Source of the DNA: Ischnura elegans
Lineage: Eukaryota; Arthropoda; Insecta; Odonata; Coenagrionidae
NCBI RefSeq assembly: GCF_921293095.1
Contig: NC_060246.1
Span: 133,362,198 to 133,426,197, forward strand
Reading direction: 5' to 3'
DNA length: 64,000 nucleotides
This document shows positions 12,701 to 27,700 of this stretch, in pieces (position 1 is the stretch's first letter; each line of letters starts with the position of its first letter). Below the pieces are notes generated by a model that saw nothing but the letters and a program-made list of their open reading frames with translations, was not told the DNA's origin and searched no databases. The position numbers and the translations under genes were made by a program.

Positions 12701-15700
12701 GCGGCAGAGACCTCAGATGACCAAGGTAAGGATTAAAGTGCTAGATTGTGGGCCGGTTTTATATTGCCTGGTTAAAACTTTGCGGAGCATTGAAATCGAG
12801 ATAAACGAATTCTTCCATTTACATGAACGAATCCAATTAAATGTTATTCTGAATTACTTAACTCTCCTGCAACTATAAAATATTCTCAATTTAAGGTTCA
12901 GCTGCATCAACCTCCGGTTAACGCCTACCAGGCATTATGTATAACCGGCATTATGTATTAGTTAAGGGATCCAATCAATCTGCAGGCAGCGTAAAACCTT
13001 TTTCACAACAACTTAACTTTAACTTGACGAGACCTAACTTGGGGTGGAGTTGAGAGTACTGGTTCGTAACAACTCAAAGCGGAGTAACTCGACTTAGCTT
13101 TGATATTACTCGAAAAGAGCTCATATTGTTATAATATAGCCCTTTGGCGAGAGAGATGCATGTCTATCGATAGCTCTAAAAACTGTCGTCTGCTCTATGA
13201 AATAGATGTAAATATATTAGTGCAGTGCAGTGTGGGCAGTGAAGGGCTCTATTCTTTATATTTTGGTCTGCGTGATAACAAGCTAAGTTAGCCGAGTCAA
13301 GTTACTATGAATATGAATATTCTATCATAATGAACCTTTAGTTTCATCTCAAGGACAAGTGGAAGGACAAGTGGAAGGCAAGAATGGAAAAGGAAGACCC
13401 CGAACAAAATATATGGAACAAGTAAAGAGAGATGTGAAAGAGAAGAAATACGTAGGTGTGAAAAGATTAGCTGATAGGAGAACTGAGTGGAGAGCTGCGT
13501 CAAACCAATCGTAGGATTGTTGACCAGTGATGATGATGAGTTTCATCTCGAAGAGAATAGCAGCGATTCCTGTTATGAAAACGCTATGTAGTACAGATTT
13601 TACATGATAAATATAAAGTAATGTATTCATAAATGCAGTAATACAAACCGACCTTATGTAAAAACAAAAAATAACAATCTTCGCCGCTATTATGAAATAT
13701 CATTCTGTGTGTGGAATAAAAACGCCATGGAAAACGAAAAAAGATGAGTCTCAAGTCTGATTTTTCCTAAATCAGCTCTCAATCGCAACATAATTATCAT
13801 TTCCCATTGAATAAACTTAGAAAACCACATTTTGAACTACGATCAACTTCGCTTATACGTGATCATTTTTTATCCGATCGCTGAAAATAACGGAAGTTTT
13901 GATGAAAGTTGAAAGAAAGAGACGTATTCTATGTGCCTCGCTGGCGAATCAATTTCAACGAAAGCTTTCGAACATTCAACTATCTTTTGGAACGTAGTCA
14001 ATGGAGGGATAAAAATAAAATGCTTGGTTTTTAATGGAGGAATGTAAAAAAATGCCACGTACATCATACACCGTTTGTCGATTAAAAATACGAATTCTGT
14101 ATGGAATTTAAAGATCATATGGTTTAGTAAAAAAATCCTACATAAAGAATTCACCACTAAAAATACCAGTAAAGAAAATTTTCCAGCATATCCCCATCCT
14201 AACTCCAACAATTCATAAAAAAACACCGTGGATATACTTCGTAGCAAATGCAAACTAGAGCGACTACGCATGCGCCCGAGATTGAAACGGCAAGGGTCAC
14301 TTGATCCATCATGGGTCTGATTGGATGAACACTACGATATCGTTTGTTTTTACATTGTAAACATTTCAAATATACTGCAATGCAAGATTAAAAATGGAAG
14401 GTAAAACTTAAGTGAAAACCCTATAGGGATTAATGCGCAATGAATCAATAGATATGAACTAAATAGCATCAAATATGTGGTTCTATTGATAGGAGAGATG
14501 ATGAAATACCAGCCAAGTTTGAGTGAAATATTATCCAAAGCCAATGAAAATGGAATTTTTTTATAGCCTAGAGGTAATTAATTTTTAAAACGAATTTTTC
14601 TTCTTTTCCCTCTTTCAACTTTAAGTGATTATAAGCAAGAATTTAATTTCACTCGTGTATTATTTAAGAGATTTTGGCAAGCCTCAAACCAGTGGCGATT
14701 ACATCACGTCGAAGGGTCGACGATTTTATTATTTAATCCTGAAAAAATCCAGATCTGAAACCACAGACGATCGAAAATTCGTTCTAAGTGCACTTTCACT
14801 CATCTGAATATTTCAACGCGGCACTCTTTGATGTTATATTTGCCGGCGTCAACACACTTTGCCCACTTAGTTGACATGAAAAATTATGCCGAGTCAACTA
14901 TGAATATTTGATAAATTGAATCGATTTTTGATGATGGACAGGATGAAACCAAAAGCAAATATGCATGGCACGCCTATTTGGGGGAATTATAAAAATTTAA
15001 TTTCCTCCGTATCGCAGCTACGAACCGATAACGTTGATCAAAAATAAATCAAACATTTTACATTTTTTCCAACGGTTTCAACTGATTTTTGCAATATTTA
15101 TAGAAACGCAATTTTAAATCGAATGCCTGAAATTGTTTTCGTTAGTGAATACATTTTCAGTCACGAAGAGCAGAGGAGATAAAACTTTAATTGAAAATTA
15201 AGTGATGACCCATCAATATATTATCGTATGCTGAAAACTTAATAGACAAGTACGCCAACAAATTGCTGATACAAAATTTCTTACGCGTGGCTTAACCATT
15301 TCAACGTCGTCAAATTAAAATAATTGTGACTTAACCTTAGATTAGTTACATAGCCATTCAACTCTTCCCAAAAGGGAAACTCTTCCCTTCGAATAGGGAC
15401 TTCCGAATTATATGACGATCTTCCCATTTCAGCAGTTTTCTACACAATTTAATAAAAAAATAGATGTAGAAAAAGGCAGAATAAAATAATATCCGTGGAA
15501 ACATACATTTCTATTGCAAATCAACATTGGATAAAATAATTTACAAGACATTACATCACAAACAAGTAAAATAATAGTATAAAATAAGCACTTTCAAACG
15601 TCTTGCGCTCGGTAGACAAACCTAACAGCTAAAACCAAACATGATAACCAATGTTTGGGGTTCACTGAGGTGTGCATTTGACTTATTATGCAACCAAAAA

Positions 15701-18700
15701 TTCCCAACCATTGGCTTTTAAGGATGCCAAATGAAAAGACGATTCCTTTAGCTTCAAATTGCCCACCAGTTGATCTTCAATGAACGTAATCTGAGGATTC
15801 AGTCCCAAAGTATGACCATACAATAACCAACTACTCTGGGCGATATCTTTTAATTATCATCAGGGGTCTCAATCTCTTGAAGGGGTGATATTAAATGCTC
15901 TTGTGACTTAAGATATGCTTGGAAGCCCGGGGAAACTTGGTATTTCCTCTTCCCAAATCCGAAATTTAATAATTAAATGAAGATTACGTCAATAATTAAT
16001 TAATTAGGGAAAACAGGAGAGCGGGGAAAACACCCTTCCTTCGCCCCTTCTTCCTTTTGGCCCTCGTATCCCATGATCTTCTTGCTCCACCAGGGGTGTA
16101 GCCAGGACAACGTGTTGGGGGGCATGACCGGAGGGGTCAGGGGAGAGGAACCCCCGCTGGAAAATTGTAAACATTTTTATTTCTGGAAATCAAATCGATT
16201 TTAGCACTTAAAATTACACAATCGTTGGGTCGTTGGGAAGCCGTTTTGATAAAACATACTAGGCTATAAAATATATTTTGCAAGAATGAGCATTTTTAGA
16301 AATCTAATATCACTAATCACCAGTGGCGGATCTATGGGGGAGGGGGCTGAGGAAGCTATGTCCCTCCCTTGGGTATGCAATTTACACTAGATAGAATGGT
16401 AATTTTTTCCGACCCCCACAACTGCTGGAATTTTTAACCCCACTCTAGTCCATATCCTGGATCCACCACTGCAGTAGTCATCAATAATAGTTTTTCTTCC
16501 TTGCAAAACTATTATTGACTTCCTTGATAACGGTGGAGTAGAATACATTTGCTATTTTTTTCTTCTGAAATTAATTGGTTTGGTACTTGCCCCCTGCCCC
16601 CCCCCCCCTCCACTATGCCACTCTCACAAATGCTTTTGCTAGGAAGACACTCTCCCTTTCCTCCCCCATATTTCTCCGCCGCCTCGCATCCCATCCGATC
16701 GTAAGAAAGAATTCCAAACTCCCCGCATCGAAGCAGTTTTCATCGACAGCCATTCGACATTTCCGCGCCACATTTACGATCGCGGGTGGGGGAGAATAAA
16801 AACAATAGCCTCGCGATGAGGCGCCTTCGTCGAATGGTGCCCATCCGCAGTCGTCGACGATTTTCATTTTTTTTCTTCTTTCTATCGCCTCACATGGTGT
16901 CGTTGGGCTCGCCCTTTCAGAGCCGTTGCTTTCGTCCGCATCACACTTAGCTTTTCGTCGCCTGTTACACAAAGCAAAAAGAAGAGCAGCGGCGGCCGTG
17001 TGGCCGGATGGCCGAGGCGATGGTTCTTGTGGTTGTATGCGTAGCCGCATGGCCAGCATACGAGGCTAATACCACCACTGCCGCCCTCGGAGGAATGTTG
17101 TTACCCCAGCGGCCGCAACACTCTGTGTGCCCACACTGGGATAGAGGAGATGAAACGCAAGATGTTACCAAAGTGAAGAGGTCAACGTGGCTGTTTCGGA
17201 CGAAGCGAAAGCACTGAATTCAATACAATGGAATGACTATCGCCATGTGCAGCGCTTGGAATCAGCAGACACAATATCGGGCCTTCCAAAAAGGCGATGG
17301 AAATTTATATTTTTCATTTAATTTTTAAAATTCTCAGTCATCACCCCGAAAACAGTGTACGGCTTAACTCTGTGGAACAATGAAATATGAAAAAATATTA
17401 AATTTCTTCGAACGTTCCACTCTAACGATTTCTTATGGATGAGATAGCAGAATGTCATTATCAAGGCACCTGAGTAGAAATATCAAAACCATGGTCTGGA
17501 TATTGGGATAACTCACCCAGGTGGGACTCGTATCCGCGACCCTCAGTTTCGCAGGCGAGGACTGTACGCCGGAATTCAAGTTCAAATGAGAACATAATTT
17601 TTCATAGTTTCTTTCTTAACTCTTTGGAACCACAACATATGAAAATAATATTAAAGTTTCACGTACGTTCCACACTGAAATTTTCTTACCAACCACGGTT
17701 GCAGTAGTAGTATATCATTATCAAGGTACATGTAACGTGTACAAATATCGTATCCAAGCCGGTACTAAATTTTCAGCATGGATCGTGCAAATTGATTGCT
17801 ATATCTACGTGCATAGTTATTTTTTAATGCCTAAAACTGTCGTAAAGGGTCTCAGCAATTGATTCTGTAAATCGCAATCCAATCCAGAGTATATGGTCTG
17901 AGAGGAGATTTTCTAAGTGTCCCCATTTCCAAATTTTCATGCATTTAAATGGAGCTCGGAGGTACTTGCTTCCCGAGATGGCCGGCTGCCCAATCACGCT
18001 TCCCAGTCGGCTTCACGGGGTGAGGAGTATTACCATTTCAACGTACTGGGTTCAGTGATCCGCACCAGAGGCGGCGATTCAGGGGATCAACAGAGTGTAG
18101 TTTTTCCGCAAAATTTGCACTTTCTTGAAGTTCCGTTGAGTCGTCATTAAAGGTACCTTACCGGTTGGCATGGAACGTTTTATTAATATCCTCATATTGC
18201 CCTCTTCCAATACTGAACTTCCCTTTCTTTTCGTTTGATATGATCGGAGAGTTCTATCAACTCACGCCAAAGACAACTAACCCAAAATTTCTCTTCCCTT
18301 CCCGCGCCAAGGATTCCGCACCATTAAATTTCTCAATGGAAATTGTCAATGACTGGCTTTGAATTAAAGGATTTTAACAGGCTTCAATTGATTCAAACGA
18401 CGAATCTTGAATAAATTAAGTCGCTTTCAGTCCAAAGACCTCAAAGTCCTCGGCATATGTACTTACATGGAGAAATATGAGGCGAAACTGAGGATATGCA
18501 GTGCTTACACCATTACTACTGGTTACTTTATCAAGTGAACGCTCAATTAACGAATCAATATTGGCAACTTTGCCTCACCAGAGATGGAAAAATGGATTTC
18601 CATTACAGTCGAAAATCAAGTTTTGATAGTCAAAGATCGAGGAGATCAAGATCGAGCCATTGTCAACGAGTTTCGATCCAAACTCGATTTTTCAACTCCG

Positions 18701-21700
18701 ATCTTGAAAACATCGTTTGATCTCAGCAGCGTTCCTAAAGGCCGATGATTACGTCATTATTCAAATTTGAAAGACTTTCCTCTACGGCGGGTAAAATTGA
18801 AAAGGCACGCCGTAGATCATCAAGAAAGCATCTCCGTGGGTTGATGTTTCTTGAAATTTTCAGAAAAGTAGAATGTTTTCAATTGATGATCCCCAAAATT
18901 TTATGCGCGTGTATTTGTAAATTTTTGCTGCTAAAAAATCGAGCATGATTTTTTTAGCAGTAAAAATCTAAGCAGGTTTTTTTTACTGTTCAAATGTGCA
19001 TTTTGAATGAATAATAAACATTAATTTATACACAAGGTATTTTTATCAAAGAATAACCGTCGATTTGTTAGATTGATCGATCGTTTGGTTCAAATATCGA
19101 TTTTTGTTGTAAAGTAGAGCTATTCATATCAGTAAAAATCTATTTCTAAAAAAATCGATTTTGACTGACATTTTTTCCATCATTATGCCTGACGGTCGAG
19201 ATCAATTTCGATACCGAAGTAGCCAAGGACTCAAACAATAAATGTGACCGCCTCGATAATTACTCCGTCTACGATTCAATTTCCATGTAATAAAGCGCAA
19301 CACAAGCCACCAGGATTTAATCCAAATAATTTCTCTTTTCTGGTAGCTTACCACTACATTTCTTCTCTATGGTGAATATTTTCGTTAAAAAATGCTTCCC
19401 CTGTAAGCGATAATAATTGCTAGTGCGCCACCGTCTACGAGTGCCGCTAAGTTAGGGTTAGAAACATAACCAATCAATTTTCAATTGACCCACTGGTTTC
19501 GAAGTTAGCAGAGGTTTGCGTTGTTTACAACAACTCCGTTAATGTTCGTGGTATAAACAATTTGTTTTCGGCAAACTGCTAATAATAGATGTGGCTTCTT
19601 TATATCAAAATTGCAAGTTATAGGAACGAAAACTACGGGAATGCCAAGCGCTCATATTATGGCAACTTGATTTTACGCGCAAAAAACGGGTATTTTTTAA
19701 GAAAAATTAAGTACAAGAAATACTATTGAGCCAAAGATTTTTTATAGTACACAACGTATAAATAAATTTTCTTTCGCATGCTTTTTGTTGCATTGAAAAT
19801 GATTGCTTCATTTAGACGGTAGAGCTCCTCAAACTTGGGTATCTTGCTTTTTTTTACAGACAGTAGGTTAGAAACTTTTTTTTACCAAAATAAGCATTCT
19901 CAAGCTAATAAATTATCAAAAGCTGAAATTTAAGTTGAAAGAAATAAATTCCCCATTGCTGTAACCTTAACTCGGCGAAAAAGGAGGGGCAGGAAGGGGA
20001 AGGATAAGGAGGTTTGGGAAGTTAGAAAGGATGGTAGTGGTCTTCACTCAATGACAGCGCCGAAGGCGCGAACATAAACACTTTACCGGTGAGCCAATCT
20101 AACCTCAACCTGTCAGATAATAAAAGTACAAATAAAATGACTTACGCATATGTTCTGCTGTCGTCTGTAGTGTTGTTTGCGTGAAAATGAAATTTAGAAA
20201 CTAAATAATTAACTGTAGTTTTTAACATTGCAATTCATAAAAGGGACCATTGATCATTATTATTGTCATTAAATATATACATTTTTAAACAACAATTGCT
20301 TTTCATTATTTTGAATTTTTGATTTTTTTTCTTTTACTATCTATTGTATATGTTTTTTTAATAAAGTTGTCAATGGTATGAAATGCATAATTATTAGTAA
20401 CAAACGTGCAAGCTCACCGATCAGATTTGCCAGGGAACAAATTTCCGCGTAGGTCTCAATCACACAATCACTCGGGTTTAAGAAGCTTTCGCTCATGCCA
20501 GAGACCCATTCACACTAAATAGGAAATAAATAAAATTGAGAATCACGCACTCACGCTCCTTGAGGATTTGCTCTAAGGAACAAAATTCCGCGTGGGAAAC
20601 ACGCACGCACACACACACGGAATTGAAGATTGAGAATGAAGTGAAATTTCGACTGCACCAGATGTTTTCGATTGCTATCCACGGCCCGACTCCTGAATTC
20701 AAAGTCCTTTTGAGACCCCATTAAACCTATCCGGACTCCTCACACTTCGGCTGCATCTTTTCCAAACAACACTGCATACATTCTATACGCGGGACAAAAA
20801 TTCAATTTCTTCAAGCTAATTCATTTTTTTATGGTATAATAAATTATTGTGATCTAATTATGGCAAATTCAAAATCTACATTTAATTTTTCAGAACTTCA
20901 ATCGATAGAAATAGAGTTGAGAGGCACGCGTAGAATTGTTTCTGGAAGCTACGGCCTGGACAACCACTGGTCCACACTATTGCATATCCACGAATTTCTT
21001 AACATCGTGAGTTAAAAACAATTGAATTCCAGATTTAACAGAAAGAAGGACGATACCGAGTCCGAAAATCTATTCCCAGGACAGCTGCTCCCACATGGCA
21101 TTTACACCATCCTTTAGAATGTTAATTTCCACCCAAGACATGGCCGTGGAGTCAGGAGCAAAGAAAGAATTCAAGAGGAGGCTTAATAAACTGGAAAAAA
21201 CATCGAGGGAGTACGAACTGAATACGAACAGAAAATCAATGAACGCATGAAACGTGTGTGAAAGGAGCCACGGGTGAACTTGCTATTGAACTGAGGCTTT
21301 GGAAGCACTGGAATAATTCTGAAATCTTGTGATAAAACCACTTAAGTTAGAAGATACATGGGAAGTCATGATCAGGAATAGAATATGGGGAAGTTTTTCC
21401 GTCAATTTTGAAACATTTTTCAGAGCCTCAATGAAATTTCCGCCTGGTAATGTATGGACCTATTTTTTGCATTATGTAGTTTTCTTAAAAAGCTGGATTT
21501 TTAATGAAACGCTAAAGAGTACATCGTTCTCTATTGAACCAATTTTTACCTTACCTAGTTCCAAGCGTCACCGCATAGTTTCCAATGGCATGTTTATCCT
21601 ACGGATTCCATACATAAAATATATTATTACAGTAAGAGATGATGAGCGTAAATTCACAACCGACATTACTTAATTAAATTATATTAGTTATAAAAGCAAG

Positions 21701-24700
21701 CCATGACGGTCCTCGAAGGCAGATGAAATTTAAATCAATATCAGCGAATGGGTACATATCAAAAGACAGAACGCGAATACATAAACATTTACGTTTTTCT
21801 CCGAAGCGATCTTATTGATTGTGACGGGGGCGATTGGCAATGCAGTGATTGATTGGTGGCCATTTTAGTCCCCAGACCTCCCGCGAATATTTATGATTTG
21901 CGTGAATTAGCAAAACAAATCGACAAGAGCCTTACTGCGATAGACATGGCACTGAAGCACTCTGACAGAATTTTTCGACCGAGGCATCAAATTTGAATCA
22001 ATTTGCAAGTGAAAAAAATGTTAATGCTTGACGAATGGATAACTTAGCATAACAGTTTGTACCAGCACAGATGTCGCGAATTGTCACATGAAAAATAAAA
22101 CACTAAGAACTGACGGCGTTTTCCAATTTTAATGCCTATTTCGGTTTCGATGTATTTGCATCACTGTCAATTATTTTACATCATTAATGAATCGCCTGAG
22201 AATGAAGTGAAAAAAGGAAATTACTCTTGAGCGTTGAGCTAAGCGATGGAGAAAACTTTTAATTTATTTAGTTTATGATGGATGGACAAACTTGGTATTG
22301 TTGGCCTTACTTTCGAATTCAACCATGCACGACGCTAGTTTAGCAGAATAAGCCGTGATAAGCCATGGCAAAAACAAATTCTTCCGTCTAGAATCCAAAC
22401 AATAAAACATTATAAACACTCAAGCCTCGGCTCACTTAATTTCCAGGGCCAAATAGGAAGAGAGATTTTTGAGGTAAAAATATCGTAGTAATGTAACTTC
22501 AGTACTGGCAACCTCAGACCCAGTAACTCACAGAAACAGACGGGTAAAGTAATGACCCAACAGCTTATCCGCTTCACGCGACGAAGGACGATTTCTCGTC
22601 GGTTTTCCCCCACTAACATACCCTTCGATAGCTCAGTTGGTAGAGCGGTGGACTGTAGAAGGAAAGAAGTAGCAGATATCCATAGGTCGCTGGTTCAAAT
22701 CCGGCTCGAAGGAAATTTTTAATTTATTTTCAGAGTACAATGTTTCGGCACTGAACTTCATGTCTTCCACAAAAATTTGTGTTACGTTTAAAAACGGCAA
22801 TTTTTCAGACTATCAATTTCAAAGAGGAAAAATGCAGCCACTCAACAGTTTATGCTATTAAATACAGAGACCTCGGATTATATGTCAAGCAAAAAAATAA
22901 AGCTTATACATAAATATTACAACTATACAAATACTGTCATGCGCGCTGTTCTGATCAACGGCCGTACTCAAATCAAATTTAATAGTCACGTTAACGCCAA
23001 AATAGGTAGCAAATTTCGAAGTAAAATTCGTTAAAATTGTCCAAGTTCGTATATTACTACTCCCAGCGAAGAATGATTAGATACGTCTAATCAAGGATAA
23101 TTACCAGGCAGGGCTGGATTTACCGTATGGCAAAATAGGCACGTGCCCAGGGGCGTCTCAGTCCAAGGGGCGCCATCTGCTTATTATGTGGGTTCCGTCT
23201 GCCTGCAGGTACCCTCTTTGCTAGGGCTTTAAATGTGCTAAGTTAGGATTATAGCAGAACTTGAAGTGCGATGCCATAATTAATGAATTTTCCAAAAAGG
23301 AGACAAGAAGGAAACTTTTGAAGTAGCAAAGGTTTTGTTCAATTGAAAATGTAGTTCGAACCACTACTCTTCATGCGTTATAAAATTAGTTAATTTATAT
23401 TATATTTCGTGCTACCGCAGTTCATTCAGTTACTGCAGTACGTAATGTATTTATTTCTGAAGTTAATCTTCTTTTTTGTTGCATGAGTTAAGGCTAGACA
23501 TTATTTTTGTAATGTGTATTCATAAAGTGTTTTAGTTGCATAAAATTTAAACTGTTTCATATAGTTTTAACCCAAGGTGTTTTTTTAAATTTATTTGTCT
23601 AATTTAATTGAATTATCGAATTTAAGTTGAATTTTCCCTGCGTAAAAATTCAAGCATAAACTTATGCTGTCAGCCATATATCTCTTTATTCCTTTTTTCC
23701 GAACCTTACCTCATGCGAATGAATATGCCTTATCATAAAAATCGGGGAGGGGGGGGGGGGGCTCAAGTGAGGAGGGGCGCTCATAGGAGAGGTGCCTATA
23801 GCGTAACTTCGGGTAAATCCGGCCCTGTTACCAGAGTGAACCAGTAAGTCATAAAACTGGGAAAAGCTAAATAGCATTTCGCACAGCACATACGTTCCCA
23901 TACCCAAAAAATTATGAAAATGGAGTTTCCGTTCGACTTTTACAATCTCGTTTCTTTTAACAATCGAGAACCTTCAATAATGTCATTATGAGTCAAGTAA
24001 AAATTCTAAATTAATGATGATTGTGTGTGGATAAGGAAGTTAAAGATAATGTGACAGATAAGTTCAATTCTTACTTGAAATATGAGTATGGGAATCAACC
24101 GATAAGCGATAGCCAATGACTCGTTGATTGTACCACATTATCATCGCTTTCGGTAGATCAATTGGTAGAGCGGTGGTCTGCAGACGGAACTCGCATCAGA
24201 TATCTGGTTCAAATCCGGTCCGAAGAAAAATTTTTAACCTTATAATGTTCATTAAATAAATTTTAAATATATTTATTTTCAATCTCTTTGAGGGGGGAGA
24301 TAGGATTTGGTCTGCACACCAGCAAGCAAAAAGGCCGTTTAGTGTAAGGCATTCTTTGAATATCCTAAATTACTTGCAGAGATGATAATTTGCATCGTAT
24401 GAAGTGACAAATTTTAACGCAAACATTTACGAATTCAGGTCCTTATTCTTGTTTTTTCGTGCATGCAACAGGACTGCGCGAATGACTACCTACATGTGAC
24501 GTTTCCGTGCTTGGCGTGGAAGTATTTGCCCCCTAGTCAAGCACTAATCGTACAAAACCACTTGATATCAAGGATACCTGCATGTAACCTTTTATAATGA
24601 CAAAAACTGGAGCATAAAAATCAAGGAAGTTGTAAATATACCGGAGGGGGCTCCACTAGTTCCAAGCGTTGAGCGCAGTGTGGCAGGAATGGGGGTGCTT

Positions 24701-27700
24701 GGGTAGGATAGCCATGCATACTTATTGTTAGACCAAAACATTGATAATCCCATAAGAGTCAATGCTAAATATTTGGTGAAATATTCGGTCATGATCGTTG
24801 TTACGTTAAAATAAACTATCGCAAGGGAACACAGAAAATCTTTTTTTCTATCATTACGGGAAGGCTTCGTGAAAATATGCCTCGAATATCTTTTCCCAAG
24901 GAAAAATTATTGTCAGTCACCACGGTTCCGCCTTGCAACTAGCTTAGCCGAAAATAACATTTTACAAGTGTAAAATATCCATTCCCCTGCACTTCTACTG
25001 GTAATTAATAAGATTACAGCCAATGGAAATATTACGATAGCGGACCGGTCGCAATAATAGTACGAAAGTATGTTCACGACCAGAGAGTTTATATTCTATG
25101 TTCACGACGATATATTATCTCCACGATATGACTATAATGACAGTTTAATATGCACAGCAGTATGACGCACGATCGTAAAACTCCAACGACAATCAAGAAG
25201 TAATTGTTTCATCTTCATTTTATAAATCAGAGGTGATATAATGAATAGAATACTTGATTATATACGCACACTGAGACTAAGTCCGAAAATTGTCAAACCA
25301 AGATGGCGGAATTCTGACCACGCTTAAAACTTGCATACAGCGCCTCTAGATATTCACAACCTTCTTGATAAAAATAAACGCTACAGATTCATTGTAAATC
25401 ATATCAACAGAGAGGAATTCTTTAGTACTACTTCGGCTAGCCCATACTTTTTCTACCCCATTCACGTATGCCTTCGTATTTCTTCCTCGTGGGTGTTAAA
25501 ATAGACCCCTATATTACAGTTTTCAGTATTCCCACGCTTCCGGGCACTTCGCTCATCCACACCCTCAACTTCCCCCTTTCCCCTCTATTACTTTCCCGCC
25601 ACCATATCGAGCAAATCTTCTCATTCCCACCACCATGTCATAAATCTTCTCGTTCGTCCCGATACCTCCACACTCCCTTCCACACACGCTGATCTCGAAC
25701 GACTACTAAGCAAAAAAGTAGGAGGGCCTCACTCCCTTCCATTCTCAGTCTTTAACTTCTTAAAATCAGATATTGTGATTTAGAGAACCATCTTACTAAC
25801 CTCATTTGGCACTAGCACACCCACCATGTCCAGTACTTTGCCGTTTCCCCTCCTCTCTACCCAATTCACCTTCTCCATTCTTCGTATAATTCTCCAAATT
25901 TCATTCCTCCATAACTCAGGCGATCCTTCAAGATCTTGTATGATGTTGGGCACGATATGGTGGAAGTTCTTAATATTAGTAAAATTAGACATTGCAATAT
26001 TTCCACTGAGTTTTATTATGACACTACGCGTTTCTCGTTACAAACAACATAACACTAGATAATGCTGTTTGTAACGACGAAACACGGAGTGTCATAACAA
26101 AACTGAGTGGAAATATTGCAATGTCTTATTTTACTAACATAAGATCCTTCAAGACGTGTAAACTGGCTGCACCAGAAAAGGTAGAAAAAATTTATAATAA
26201 ATATATAAAGGACGTTATGCGAGGGCTGTGGTCCCAAATAGTATGCTGCGAAATAATTCACTGTACAGATATTACCTGCACACGCTTCGGTCTGCTATAC
26301 ACAAGTTATTTATTTCTTGATATTGTCTTGCACTCTTAAACATATCCATTTCATCCTTTTTTCTCTGTCAATACATCAAAATGTTTTTTCTGTATCTTAA
26401 GTCGTATTGTTCAACAAATATATCAAACGATCAGGAACATTTTTGAAAAAATTAAAATTCTTTTAGAGGAATTTCGTCGCATCAAATGTTATTTCTCCCT
26501 AATTCGGGCGATCCTTCAAAACGTGCACACTGGCAGCACCGGAAAAAAACAAAAGAAATATAAAAACGACATTATGAGAGGGTTCTCTTCCCCAGATAGT
26601 GCGACACGGCGCGTTCGAGCGAGTGCTGCGTCCGCGAGCACCTCGGCGAAAGAAATGGATGATGCACCCGCGCGCCACTTGGAAGGAGCGCGCGAGGAAA
26701 TTTACATTTAGATGGAAGCCCTTGCGCATAGGCGTACGTGATCGGGAATTTAACGTTATACACTGCGATCCCTCTCTCTCTCTTTCTCCATTCCCTTCGT
26801 TCTCTCCACGTGAAGAGTGCATATGTACGTACGTACTGTGGCGAATTGAAACGTGCGGGGATATACAGTGCCGCAAGCTCGGTTTATTCTTTTTCTTTTT
26901 TAATTCCTCCATGAAGTAAGTGCATCCCCATGCACTACCATTGCATTCAAAAGACAAATCCACATGAAATATTTTTTGTGGAGAAAAAAAATAAAGCGGC
27001 TGGAATCTCAGTCAGCCACAAATGTTGCATGCGCAACCTTCACACACCTTCGCACATTTATTTCTTCTGAAGATTGTTCTACGCACGTCTTCATCGGGGG
27101 AAAAGTTCGAGATGAGGAAAATTCGTAAGCAGACGGTGTTGATGATTTTTTTCGCAATACCATGAGAAAGAATGAGTCTCGAATCGAGCGATGATTTATT
27201 CTCTATGCGTTCTTTGTGGTCCACAAATAATGATTGTGGTTTAAAAAGTTACTTGGGAGCGTCATATTGAAAAAATTACTAAATCCTCCATAAGAAGATG
27301 AAATATGGATAGGCAATATTTGTGTAATACATACCACTAATTTGAAGAAATAGAGCCAATCTATTTAAGAACTATTTTACAGAAAGTGACTCGTTTGACT
27401 CACTTTCTGCGAATTAGCTAGCTGAGTTTATAATCAATCCTTTGAAAATATAAATTCGCCTGCCAATTGAAATATGTTCCGATGTTTAAAAATATTTCTC
27501 GGATAGATCGAGCGATAGCATAAAAGAGAACATAGAGTCAAACATAAATATTCGAAAATTATTCTAAGAGGTTGAGACTACTTGAATTATTCCACCATGA
27601 TTATAATTACTTATAGTTTTCTGAATTGAATACCAAGGTGCTTCAAGGTGTTTTATTTCTAGAAGACATTTTAATAAACCGCTATTTGCCTGAGTTATAT

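Noticed and set aside
16613-17059. 148-codon minus-strand open frame
   Set aside because: GC-rich composition keeps several frames open here; no domain, no clear splice sites and Arg/Ala-rich translation suggest chance.
26772-26800. CT-run as a possible CRISPR-like or regulatory array
   Set aside because: It is a simple pyrimidine microsatellite; no spaced repeats occur.
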